Positions 22,459 through 33,066 of a stretch of DNA of 64,000 bases are shown piece after piece. The stretch covers positions 1,800,486,967 through 1,800,550,966 of the forward strand of contig CM057450.1 in assembly GCA_016271365.2 (NCBI GenBank), read 5' to 3'. The DNA comes from Neoceratodus forsteri (taxonomy: Eukaryota; Chordata; Ceratodontiformes; Ceratodontidae). The notes below the pieces were generated by a model that worked only from the letters and a program-made list of their open reading frames with translations, was not told where the DNA came from and ran no database searches. Made by a program: the position numbers and the translations under genes. The number at the start of each line of letters is the position of its first letter. Position 1 is the first letter of the stretch.

Positions 22459-23310
22459 TCAGGTTACGGATTTGAACAGGTCTGGTAGCTCCACCCTGAG
22501 GCTTTCCAAAGCATCGCACGCCATAGCATATCTTTTGTCTCCTTTTGGTAACTTCACCACCAGCATAGCTGAATACTGTATTCTAAATTTCAGACCTGCC
22601 AAGTACAGCTTCTTCATCATCTCCGTATACTCCTTCTGCTTGTCTCTCACTGAGGGTATTAAATCTTGAAAGAGCCAAATAGAAGCCCCATTCCACTGCA
22701 AATTTCTATTTGCTTTGGCTTTGTTCAGCACATATGTTTTCTCCTTAAAATTCAAAAATCTCATAATCAGAACTTGGGGACGAGCTCCAGGTGGGGGGAT
22801 TTCTCTCAACGAGCGATGAGCCCTCTCAAGGTTGTAAGATTCACCAAACGGCATTGGACCAAACATTTTCAGGAGGAGATCTTGCGTGAAAGCAACACAG
22901 TCCGAGCCTTCCAATTTCTCAGGGAGGCCTGCCATAATTAAGTTGTTCCTCCGACTGCATGATTCTTGATCCTCCAGGCGATCCTCTAGTTTTTTAACTT
23001 GCCTTTTAAGACCAATTACCTCCTGGTCCATAGCTCCCATTTTCCTTTCCTGTGAAGCAACTCTGGCCTTCACATCCCCCACCCTTTGTTTTAAAGCATG
23101 TAAAGCCGGCTTCAGTATAGTAAAATAAGCCACCAGCCCTTGTAAAAGCTGCTTAATCTCAATAATATCTTCTGAGGCTGATTGCCTCCCTCGATCTTCT
23201 ACTCTCAGATCCTCGTTCTCTTCTGGAACCAGGGAATGGGGTTTTGAGTGCTTGACCGCCAGTGTTCTTGCTGCCAGAGGCTCAGGGCTACCACTTTCCA
23301 TCTCAGCCAT
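22459..23310 (-). CDS. L1-A ORF1 protein (RNA-binding chaperone), intact frame
   Basis: This 283-aa frame is the only long intact retroelement ORF in the window. Residues 1-55 are a variable, Pro/Glu-rich head. About 55-125 is a heptad-rich coiled coil (LKQRVGDVK, LKRQVKKLEDRLEDQE) expected to trimerise. About 125-215 is the RRM-like domain (RRNNLIMAGLPE, then LERAHRSL and VLIMRFLNFKEK). The C-terminal domain follows, with WLFQDLIPSVRDKQKEY. This is the order seen in L1 ORF1p (Transposase_22 family), which coats L1 RNA in the RNP. The length is near that of mammalian ORF1p (about 340 aa), though shorter. Intact coding does not show activity, because ORF2 is broken. Confidence 0.88.
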   Translation of the reverse strand: MAEMESGSPEPLAARTLAVKHSKPHSLVPEENEDLRVEDRGRQSASEDIIEIKQLLQGLVAYFTILKPALHALKQRVGDVKARVASQERKMGAMDQEVIGLKRQVKKLEDRLEDQESCSRRNNLIMAGLPEKLEGSDCVAFTQDLLLKMFGPMPFGESYNLERAHRSLREIPPPGARPQVLIMRFLNFKEKTYVLNKAKANRNLQWNGASIWLFQDLIPSVRDKQKEYTEMMKKLYLAGLKFRIQYSAMLVVKLPKGDKRYAMACDALESLRVELPDLFKSVT

Positions 23311-23822
23311 TCTATCTTCCAGGCCCGCTTCTATTTCTGTTAAATATACTCCTTTGCTAACTTAATTTGAGTCACTCGCCAGAGTCCAGCACTTTGCTAA
23401 CAATCAGAACTCCTCCCTGAATCAAAAGTGGAGTTTTAAAACGTTGAAATAATATATTTTATTCGCCGAAACCCGGGAACAGTCTCGGAGACGTCTCTTC
23501 CCCGCTAGCTCATCACGTGATTTCCTTTAGGAACCATTTCAAGCTACTTTATTATCTCTAAGATGATTTGCAAGGGTTGACCAGACAGAGGAGTTATGTT
23601 GATATGTAGTTGGCTACTCCTGCACTATAGTGGAGAATAGGAGGTGACCACTGCCTATTCCAGTAGTACCAGGAAGGGGGGAGAGAGCCCATTCTGCATT
23701 CTAATAATTATCCCATATCTGCATTATCCCTTCAGGGGATTTGTTCCTGAACTAGATCCCATCTGGTCCACTGGGAAATATAGGCCTCCATCCTATCTTG
23801 GAGGGCAAAGGACATCCGCTCA

Positions 23823-26800
23823 TTATATTGTATGTTGAGTATTAGAGCTTTCCATTCTGAAATCTGTGGTGGGGTCACTTGGAGCCATTTCTGCGCATAG
23901 CAAAATGGACCATAAATATAAGGTAGCTTTATCCTTAGCCCCCACAGGCAGAATCCCCAGTATTAGGTGAACTCTCTTGAGAGAATGTTTGAGATTCAAT
24001 GTGGACATAATGTGGTGGGAGATCAGACTCCAAAAAGTAGACAATTTAGGGCAGTCAAAAAATATATGTTTATGGGATGCCCTAGTTTCTCCACATTCCG
24101 TCCAACAATGGGAAGGTGCTCCTGGTTTCCTAATGGTTACCACTGAGGGGGACTGAAAAAACCTCACCTGTATCTTCCACATGAACTTTCTCCAAATTGG
24201 GGAGGAATTGGTGGTCCACGTTCCTCTCCATTCCCCTGCCCACTCTTTACTAGATATTGTTTGAGCGAATTCCTTCTCCCAGCTGGATTTAACTGGCTCT
24301 ATAGAATTAGCTATTTGTTGAATTACATGTTTATATATTATGGAGATTGCTTTTTCAACCTGGGGCATGGACCATATTTGAATAAATGGAGTGCCATCTT
24401 TCCAAAACTGGGATCCCCTTTCTCTATTTCTGATTTGTTTAAGTATGTAACCCTGATTTGATAATAGAATGTATTCCTTTCTGTTCAGAAATATCTCCGT
24501 TGGCCCTCCTCAAAGTCCATCACTGCATTTCCCTTTAGCAGTTTCCGTGGGGCTACAAGTCCCCTCTCAGCCTGTGTTCTATACCAGGATCCTTGAAGAG
24601 ATTAGTTAAATGGAGAGGTTAGTAGGAACCACTGGTATTTCCAGAATTGCTGCTGTGAGGCTTTACTTTTTGTGCCTAGTTTCCAGCCCCTCAGTATGGT
24701 TGCAGTGGCATTTAGAACTGACTGCGTGGCCTGTTTAAGCTGAGGTGGGGAAAACAAAGTAGCTGGCAAAGGGGAGTTTATTGGTCTGGCTAGATCTATT
24801 TGTTTCCAGACTGCTCGGTATGATCTAGTGTCCCATAGCAGTTCCAGACGCATTTGAGCAGAGATCCAATAGTCTAAGAGAGAGGGGAGGGCCCCCCCCC
24901 AAAAAAAATTATTAGGTAGGAACAGTTTATACATATTTACCCGTGGCTTTCCTTGATTCCACTGGAAAGTATTCAGGGTTTTCTGCCATGAGAGGAGTTC
25001 TTTAGCTGATGTAGTACACGGTACACACTGAAACGGGTATAAAAATCATGGCAGGGCATTCATCTTAAGTGAGAGTACGGGTATAAAAGGAGGATGGCAG
25101 AAGATTCCATCTTCTAAGATCCTGTTTAATAGTTGTCACCAGGGGGATGTAATTTTGGGAGAATAAGAGCAGTAAGTCTCTAGTGATCTGAATACCTAAA
25201 TATTTAATGGATGGTTTGTCCCATTTAATAGGGTATTTAGATTTAAGAGGGGGCGAAGGGTTATATCAAAAAGAAAGGGCTTCAGATTTGTTAATGTTGA
25301 GACAGTAGCCAGATAGGAGAGAGAAATCCTGTATTTTTTGAAAAAGGGCTGCCATAGAAGTTTCGGGATCTGCTAAATAGACCAACAGGTCATCCGCAAA
25401 ATAGGGCCAATTTTTGTTCTGTTCCTGCAATCAGAATACCCTTAGCCTCTGGGGAGAGTCGTAGGTACTGGGCTAGAGGTTCAATATAGAAAGCGAAAAG
25501 AAGGGGGCAACCCTGTCTGGTCCCTCTATATAGGGGAAAACTGTCTGAGATATGACCGTTAGTCCTAATGAATCCAGTGGGTTTACTATAGAATTTAAAA
25601 ATGGCATCAGAGAATTGGATTGGGAGACCAAAACTGGCAAGGACCCCTTAAAGAAAATTCCAAGAAACCATATCAAACTCTCTTTCCGCGTCCAACCCAA
25701 GCAAAAGTGCGGGGATATTCTATGATCGAATATGCTCCACAACATAGATAGTGTGTCTAACATTATCCTGGGCCTGCTGGCCTGGTATAAAGCCACATTG
25801 ATCCATATGTATTTTGGTTGGGGCAAATTGGCTAAGTCTCTTGGCTAATATAGAGGCAAAGATTTTATAATCCGTGTTTAGTACTGATATGGGCCTGTAT
25901 GATGAACAATATGAGGGGTCCTTGCCAGGACTATGGCCTCATTCCAGGAGGGGAGAATTACACCCTCTTGTGTTATGTGCGAAAATACCCTACCCAACAA
26001 TGGGGAGAGGATTTTGAAAAGGGTCTTGTAAAATTTTCCCTGGAGTCCATCAGACCCCGAGCATTTCCCTGTTTTTAAACCTCCAATTGTTGTTTTTATC
26101 TCTTTAGTAAGTATGGGGGCAGTCAGTTGGTCAAATTGTTCTTTAGTTAGGGTGGGCAAGTTTAGGGTAGATAGAATTTCTTGGATTTTGTGGTCGGGAG
26201 GTGGAGAGGAAGCGGAGTAAAGTGATGTATAATAGTTTAGGAAGGCTTCAGATATTCCTTTAATATTATTTCGGAGTTCCCCCGACATAGGGTGCCTTAC
26301 TTTCAGAATGGTAGACCTAACTCTCTGGGCCCGTAGTTGACCCGCTATTAGTCTTAGGAATCGGGGCTCACCGTCATAATATTTATGTCTTAAGAATATT
26401 AATTTCTGCTCTGTAGCATAATGTAAAATACTATTTAATTCTTCCTTTAAAGTGGCAAGCTCCCGATTCCTAGATTTACATATTTTAATACGCTGGAGTT
26501 CCTCTAAGGCCTTAATCTTCCCTTCTAAGGAGTGTCGGTGAGATTCCCGCTGTTGTTTCCTGTAAGATGAGATTTCTATCAGCTTGCCCCTAACTATTAC
26601 TTTGATGGTATCCCAGACCATTGATATCGTGGTGTCCTGAGTATCATTATCTGCAAGGGCTTGTAGTATTGTGTCTTTGATGGACTCCTGGATCTCTTTG
26701 TCCCTCATAAGTGAGAGGTTTAATCTCCAAAAAGTTCTGTTTCGTGTTTTTTGTGCATCAAATCTACAAAAAAATCGGGGTGTGGTCTGAAAGGGTGAAG

Positions 26801-27480
26801 TCTCCCATCCAGGTACTTTGCATTATATTCAACTGATCTTGTGGGGTCAGGAGAAAGTCAAGACACGAGTAGGTCTCATGGGCCTGGGAATAAAAAGTGT
26901 GCCTACACAAGGGGCCATGTATAAACAGCCAGAAATCCTCATACCCCAGCTCCTGAATCAATTTTTTAACCTTTCTTGCTGTTTTGTTTACTCGACCCAA
27001 AGAAGAATGATCTGCCCCTCCCTTCTGAGATATTGAGGTTGAGGTCCCCCCACAGATCACCTGTCCCTCAGTCCACTCCGCTAACTGGGAGAAAAGGATC
27101 TGTATATCTTGAAGTCTGCTGCAGGGGAAATATAGACAGAGGCCAGGGTAACTAGTTGACCATCTAAATGGCCCTCAAGTAGCACATATCTCCACTCCTT
27201 ATCAGCAATCTGGTCTTTAAGTTCAAACTGTACACCCTGCCTAATCATTATAGCTGTCCCTCTCCTTCTGCCCCCGTAAGAGGAGGCCACCACACAAGAG
27301 AAACCAGGCCTCAAAACTTTTTGTGTTCAATTTGAGAGAGGTGGGTTTCCTGCAGCAGCAAAATATTAGCCCCTTTCTTTTCATGTACTGTAGGATTTTG
27401 CTTTGTTTAATGGGGTTAGTTATCCCATGCACATTATATGTGCACAGAGTATTTGGTTGTGCCTGCCATATTTAAATGGT
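23823..27480 (-). pseudogene. L1-B ORF2, heavily frameshifted
   Basis: The endonuclease lies in pieces at about 27470-26764 (YNVHGITNPIK, RRRGTAIMIRQG, SDHTPIFL). 26708-25878 carries the linker and RT start (GKCSGSDGLQGKFYK). 25826-25473 and neighbouring frames carry degenerate RT sequence, including DQCGFIPGQQ-like text and FADDL (about 25392-25405). 24934-24602 and 24368-23823 carry the C-terminal region, with CWTECGETRASHKHIFFDC as the cysteine motif. It has lost more frame than L1-A ORF2, which agrees with its being the older host element. Confidence 0.85.
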
Positions 27481-28649
27481 ACCTATTCTGCCAGATTGAT
27501 AATGCTCTAGAGAATTCTGGTTTCCCAAGTGTAGAGGCGATCCCCCTTCCGATAACCTGTCTGTATGTTTAAGACTGATATTTTTGCTCGTAGGTTCCTG
27601 ATGCCCTGAAAAAATAAGACATAACATACAAGCGAACAAGGCTTCAACAGTAACTTCAACCATGATGAACAATAACATAACTGTTTGCTTCCAAGGCTGG
27701 GGGCTAATCTATAGTATTAGCCCCTGTGTCCTCACTCTCTGAGAAGAACGAGGAGGATTGCGAGTGCTTCCATTACCGGAAGACCTCCTATAGAGCCACG
27801 GTTACAGTGGGCTCCTGAAGAAAGAAAAGATATGTACCTTGAAGTACTAGAGACACGGGCTGCACAAATATTGACATGCCCCTATTTCACCAATCTACCC
27901 CAAGATTTCTCTAACATAAAGTATCCACTACAGAGTGCAGAGATATTTGTAGTAATCATATATCATCTCAATTATAACAAAAATAACAGGGATAGCGATC
28001 TAACCCCTCTCTTAAACTTATGTTTGAGGCCCTCTCTCTCTTCATGCTTCTCCCTGCATAACTGGAGATTAAGTACCTGAAACTGGTGTTGTTTAGTGGG
28101 AGAAAGCACTGGAGATTCAATTGAGATTAATACTGGTCTCTCATACAATATATTGTTGAAAACAGCTCTAATCTAGGGCCTCCATTGTAAAGGGAGGCAA
28201 CGTTTATTAGATCCGATAACAGAGGCCCCCATTTTGTATATAAAAAACTAAATATGGAAACACTATAGTCCCAAAGTGATTGTAGAAAAGTGGGCAGGCA
28301 GTGGAGTTGTTGTAGTCCACCTTCTTCCACTCCCCTTCCATCAGAAACATCAGTTCCAACATAAAAAAGGGCTGGATATATTTATTTAAGTACTTAGCTA
28401 TCGGTCAGTCCACTGATGTTGGGAGAGCTTTCGGAAGATCCCTGAGAACGGATTTGTGAGAGTTCAAATAACCAATTTAAAAGTCCATGGCTTCACAGGT
28501 TGCTTTCTCTGCCTGCCCAGTTTTCCTGTTGAGCAGAGACTGGATTCTGCATACAGCTTCTGCATGTTGCAATGTTTTGGTCCCCCCTCGCTTCCTGTTA
28601 GTGGTGCGCTGCCATACTAGATCACTTCTCCCGTCATTTTGGTTCTGGA
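27481..28649 (-). other. L1-B inter-ORF spacer
   Basis: About 1.2 kb lies between ORF1 and ORF2 of L1-B. I see no gene, only AT-rich sequence with scattered short frames. Confidence 0.4.
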
Positions 28650-29548
28650 TTTGTGTTATCGGAATTTTTCTCTTCTTAAGAGCTTCTGAGGCCTCCTCAA
28701 CTGTTGCATAAATCTTGGCACCATCTTCCCAAAGGATTCGCAGCCTGGATGGATATGGAGTGTGGAATCGTATTGCCTTCTCGCGGAGTGTTCGCAGAAT
28801 CGGAAGGTAACATAGCCTCTGCTGCTGTATCTCCCAGGGGTAATCATGATCCAGGAATAGGCAATGCGAGAGGTATTTAATTTCTTTTTTAGCCTAGGCT
28901 CATCTTAAAATATCTTCCTTTACACTATAGGAACTTAACTTGAAGACAGTAGAGCGCGGGTGCGCCGCCGGGTCCGAGGGTTTCATTTGTAAAGATCGAT
29001 GTGCTCTTTCTACATGAAGTACATATGTTGCTGGGAGATCCAATATATCTTTTAAAAGATTTTCTATGAAGGGGGCCACTGGAATAGTCTCCATATCTTC
29101 TGGGAGCCCATAAAGGCACAGATTTTCCCATTGAGAGCGACCCTCCAAGTCTAGACATTTGGATTGCAGCTCTCCAGTTTGTAGCAAGAGAGTCTGGACT
29201 ATTTCTGAGAGCTGTGGTGTTGTGTCCTCTGTTTCTGCAACCCGTTTCTCGATCAGGCCGATGCATGTCTCCAAGGTAGATAGTTGTTTTTTGTACCACT
29301 CTAAATTTTTGCTCATTTTCTTTTCTAGATTCTCTGATCTCATTTAGGAGTGTTTCAAATCTGGTGCGAGAAAGTTGTTCATTTTCACCATCTGTATCAT
29401 ACCCGGACACATGGGAGCTTGCTGGCGAGCTAGATCTGCTGGGAGGGTCTGCACTTAATTGAGTGCCATTCCTGGCTTTGCCTTTGCCATCAAAATGATT
29501 TCTGCCTCTGTTGCCAGCTATAGGTGTTCCTCCTGAGCTCTGAGACAT
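28650..29548 (-). pseudogene. L1-B ORF1, frameshifted
   Basis: It starts at Met 29548 (MSQSSGGTP), with a basic, Ser-rich head ending in SRSSSPASSHVSGYDTDGE. The coiled-coil and RRM halves continue in a second frame at 29343-28900 (LETCIGLIEKRVAETED, LCLYGLPED, VERAHRSL, RSTVFKLSSYSVKEDILR). A further piece lies at 28847-28656. The frame changes at about 29350. It has the same domain order as L1-A ORF1, but it is clearly a different L1 subfamily. Confidence 0.8.
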
Positions 29549-29648
29549 TTTGAGGTTGAAATGGAGGGTTTTAGTAGGATTTATACGTAGGTTAGTTAGG
29601 GAGCACTACTGATTAAGCTTCTTGCAGCTCCGTGACGTCGCCGGAAGT

Positions 29649-29836
29649 CCTACAGGGATTTCTAGAGGGGGAAAAACATTTAAGGCATAAGACGCGCACA
29701 GAGTTAAGGTCACCAAAGGTTACAAGCAGTCATAAATTCAGCTATGCTCAGAGGGCAGCAGCCTGATGCTTCGGACAGAGATTAGGGGCTGGGGTAACAA
29801 TTGTATGGCTCACACACATACCGAGCATATAGAGAT
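29649..29836 (-). other. LINE E 3' UTR, 5' part (to the L1-B junction)
   Basis: This short non-coding stretch runs from the LINE E stop near 29837 to the L1-B junction. The first 13 bases are the right copy of the L1-B target duplication. LINE E sequence resumes at 17023. Confidence 0.5.
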
Positions 29837-32800
29837 TTAAAGGCATTCATACTGCGGAGGCAGCTTAATTTCAATTTTTTTGTACTTTGTTCCACAGTGT
29901 TGGCAACAGGAAACTAATGGGCACTCTGCCATAGTGAGAGGAAGCCTTTGGGGATACATAATGTGATGTAGGATGGCGCTTCTTAGGGCATGCATTCCTG
30001 GCTCACTTAGTGGGAGACAGTCTATTATAGATTGTGGAAGCCGCTTCAAGAAGACTCTCTAAGTCCAAAGGACTGCGTTTCCATTATGCCTAAACATGAG
30101 AGGACCACCCTATGGCTTTGTACAAGGAACAATGATGGGTAGAGATGGGGAGACCAGTAATAAACTGGATGGCCCTGTGGTAAAGCGTATCCAACTTTGC
30201 AAGTGAGGCTTTGGGACATTGATAATACAGATTTCCTTTATAGTCAATCAGCGAAAGAAAAGTAGTTTGGACAAGGCGCACTTTTGCATCTCTAGTAAGA
30301 AACTTGGTTAATTCTAAAGAATAGCCCCAGCCTCTGCCTTAACTTCTTTACAAGGTCTTCAGCATGCTCAGTGAATGATAGATTATGCTCTAACCACACA
30401 CCTAGGTATTTAAACTTTGAGACAAACTCCAGTTTCTCTCCAAGAAATGTGGTAATCTGAGATAGGGCTCCAGAGCTGGCCGGATTCATCAAACTGCTGT
30501 AGGGCGAGAACAACATTGCTTTTGTTTTTTAGCATTTAGAAGAAGTTTTTTAATGGAGGAGCTGGTTCTGGAGGTGGTTAAATTCCTCCTGGAGATCAGC
30601 ACAAGCGGCTTGTGTTGTCTGACAACTTGTATATACAACCGTGTCGTCAGCAAACAGGTGAATGTTGGCCTTGTTAATACTTTCATCAATGTTATTAACA
30701 TAGCTGGCGAATAGTACAAGACCAAGTATTGATTCTTGCTGTACTGCCCTCCGTAGAGGTTTGAATGGAGATAGCACACCCTCAACCTTAATTTGACACC
30801 ATCCTACAAGGTACTCAGTAAACCAATGCAAAGAAACTGAGTCCAGGCCTATACTCTTCAGAGAAGAGAGAAGCAGGCTATGATCCACTGTATCAGAAGC
30901 CTTACTAAGGTCTAGAAATGCAGCACAGACAAAGTTTCTGCTGTCCAGTTCTCTGTACCAATCATTTGTTACTTTGGCAAGGGCTGAAATAGTGCTGTGT
31001 TTAGTTCTAAAGCCAGATTGAATAGAGTTTAGTAGGTTATTAGTTTCGAGGTAGTCCCTTAGTTGGTTGCTGACAATCTTTTCCAGAAGTTTTGACAAAG
31101 TTGGGAGGAGGGAAACTGGTCTGTAATTGTCAAGCTCACAGGGATCCCTGATTTAAACAAGGGGATGGCATAAGCAATTTTCCAGATCTGGGGAATAAGC
31201 CCTTGGGACAATGATAAGTTAAATAAGTGGGTGATAGGGACAGTTAGGACATGATAGGCGATTTTAAGGAAATAAGGATCCAAAGAATCAGCACCAGCAC
31301 TTTTTTTAATATCCAATTGGAGCATGAGATCTTCAACCTCTTTCAGAGATACTGGGTGGAATGAGAAGCCAGGTACTGGGGCAGGAGTCTGAGCATGGGA
31401 CATTTAATTGGGAGTGGATGAGGGATGCAGGGGAATTGTCAAAAGCTAGACCAGCTGTGGCAAAAAGATTGTTAAATGCATCTAGGATTCCCAGTTTATC
31501 ATTGATAGTAGTACTCCCAGTTGTAATCTTAGGTGGCAAGGAATTACCAGGCGTATGTCCGGACATGTTCTTGATGGTCTTCCAGAATTTGGAGGAGCAC
31601 TTTGCTTCAGAATCCAATTCGGTAAGATAAAATGCTGCCTTAGCATCCCTGACCATTTTCGTACAAGCATTTCATGCCCTTCTGAATTGACACCAGTCTG
31701 AGTCTAGCTTAGTCCGGCAAGCTTTTTTCCACAACGTATCCCTACCAAGCAATGCAGCTTTCAGCTCAGCAGAGAACCAATGACATGTTTTGTTTTTGAC
31801 ACAGATTTTTACCATAGGGACATACATACTTAGGGCCCCAACAAGTATATCGTGGAAAATATCATATGCCAAGTTAACCATGTTAGCTAAGTGGAAGTCT
31901 TGTCAATGTGGCGAGTGTTCCAACTCATAGACATAGGCAGCCACATCATATTTACGACGGGACCTTTTTGTAAGAAATTTAGCTGTAGGTCCTGTATGAT
32001 GCAGTGAAGCAGTGGTCACTGACGTCAGTAAAGAAGGTTCCAGCATGTGAGAAGAGATGAGGCTTATTGACTAAGGTAACATCCAGCAGTGTGCTGTTGC
32101 TCATGTTCTTTTTGTTTGAGCATGTGGGTTCGTGAATTAGTTGCACCAACCCATGGGAATCACATAAAGTGTTTAAGGGTGAAGCTGTCTTTGATAACCA
32201 GTCTAAATTAAGGTCCCCATGGATGATAGTTTCAAGGTTCTCTTTCTCCGTAATAGAGCCAAGATGTGTAAGAAGTATAGCAGCAGATGGGGGTCTATAG
32301 TAACCAATCACTCTGAGGGCAAGGGAAGTAGATTAATCCATCTTCAGGGTCAAACACTCAAATTCATTTTTGACAGAAGTTAAATCCAGGCAGGATGTTG
32401 TAACCCTTTCCTTTAATGTACACCGCCACACCACCTCCCCTAGTAGGCCTGTCCGTTCTGAATAACTGGTAGGAAGGAATACTAATCTCCCTGTCCTAAG
32501 AGGCTGGCCTAAGCCAAGATTCAGAGATTACCAGAACGTCTAGCTGAGTACGGCTGAATTATGGAGAACTTTTTTAGGAGACTGCAGACATTAACATGCC
32601 ACAAACTCATGCCTTTAAGATAAGCAACATCCGAAGGGGATGTAATAGTAGCAATAGGACCAGGGTTTAGCTCAATGTTACCTGAGCATAACAGTAACGG
32701 AAGTAATATCTTTGATAGGGCAGTGATTGTTAGTTTAAGAATCCTGGTCCTAGTACATCTATAAGGCTTGCCAGGTTGGGTAAGCCAGTCACCACCCCTG

Positions 32801-33066
32801 AAGGTGAACCACCAGTGGGCCAGTGTTGAGAATGGGAGCAGGTGAACATACACCACCCTATCATGGTTCTTCAGGTGTTGCCAGCCATCCCCAGAGGAGA
32901 ATGGAGGAGTATAGACAAACTCAGTTGGAAGGGTACCAGAGTGGGTGTAGATGAGGTCAGTTCTGTAGCCTTGAGGAAGAGAGGGGTATCTAGCTCCAGG
33001 CAGGAAAAACAGCTGTAGCAGGGAGCAAAAGAGAATGAGATGAAGAGGCAGAAGGTGCAGAGCCAT
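29837..33066 (-). pseudogene. LINE E ORF (hydrophobic leader, 2A-like motif, endonuclease, RT)
   Basis: It starts at Met 33066. Residues 1-24 form a hydrophobic, signal-peptide-like leader (MALHLLPLHLILFCSLLQLF). At residues 127-137 (about 32688-32656), CSGNIELNPGP is a 2A-like motif. The endonuclease begins about 15 residues later (WHVNVCSLLKK). It includes GDLNLDWL and SDHC in the frame 32311-31979. The linker and RT run at about 31880-30550: KKSAGADSL, SKLLEKIVSNQL, SGFRTKHST, FLDLSKASDTVDH (motif A), RRAVQQESILG (B, degraded) and HLFADDTVVY (C, catalytic FADD intact). The C-terminal part runs to 29837. Many frame breaks are present. Confidence 0.8.
32656..32688 (-). other. 2A-like ribosome-skipping motif
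   Basis: The coded residues CSGNIELNPGP match the 2A consensus D(V/I)ExNPGP at every position except the first, where N replaces D. They are preceded by a Leu-rich run (LLPLLL), as in many functional 2As. 2A-like sequences are documented in the N-terminal regions of several APE-type LINEs (CR1/L2/Rex1 groups and trypanosome ingi/L1Tc). If it once worked, it would have separated the hydrophobic leader segment from the endonuclease-RT protein. Confidence 0.75.

Larger units (their letters stand above)
17259..23524 (-). mobile_element. Full-length L1 LINE (L1-A), 16-bp target duplication
   Basis: A complete L1 lies on the minus strand. The CpG-rich 5' end is at 23524, followed by ORF1 (23310-22459), ORF2 (21529-17759), a 3' UTR of about 490 bp with AATAAA near the end (about 17277), and a poly(A) read as a T run (17259-17270). 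It is flanked by a perfect 16-bp duplication, CTTTAGGAACCATTTC, at 17243-17258 and 23525-23540. The length of 6.27 kb is typical of vertebrate L1. It interrupts the 3' UTR of L1-B. The perfect duplication and intact ORF1 make it one of the younger insertions here. Confidence 0.92.
17037..29648 (-). mobile_element. Full-length L1 LINE (L1-B), host of L1-A
   Basis: The 5' end is at 29648 (CpG-rich CTTCCGGCGACGTCAC on the minus strand) and the 3' poly(A)-type end is near 17037. The element is flanked by CCTACAGAGATTT (17024-17036) and CCTACAGGGATTT (29649-29661), a 13-bp target duplication with one mismatch. Subtracting L1-A and one copy of its duplication leaves about 6.3 kb, the standard full length. 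ORF1 lies at about 29548-28650 and ORF2 at about 27470-23823. Both are broken by frameshifts, so this copy is clearly older than L1-A. Confidence 0.85.
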
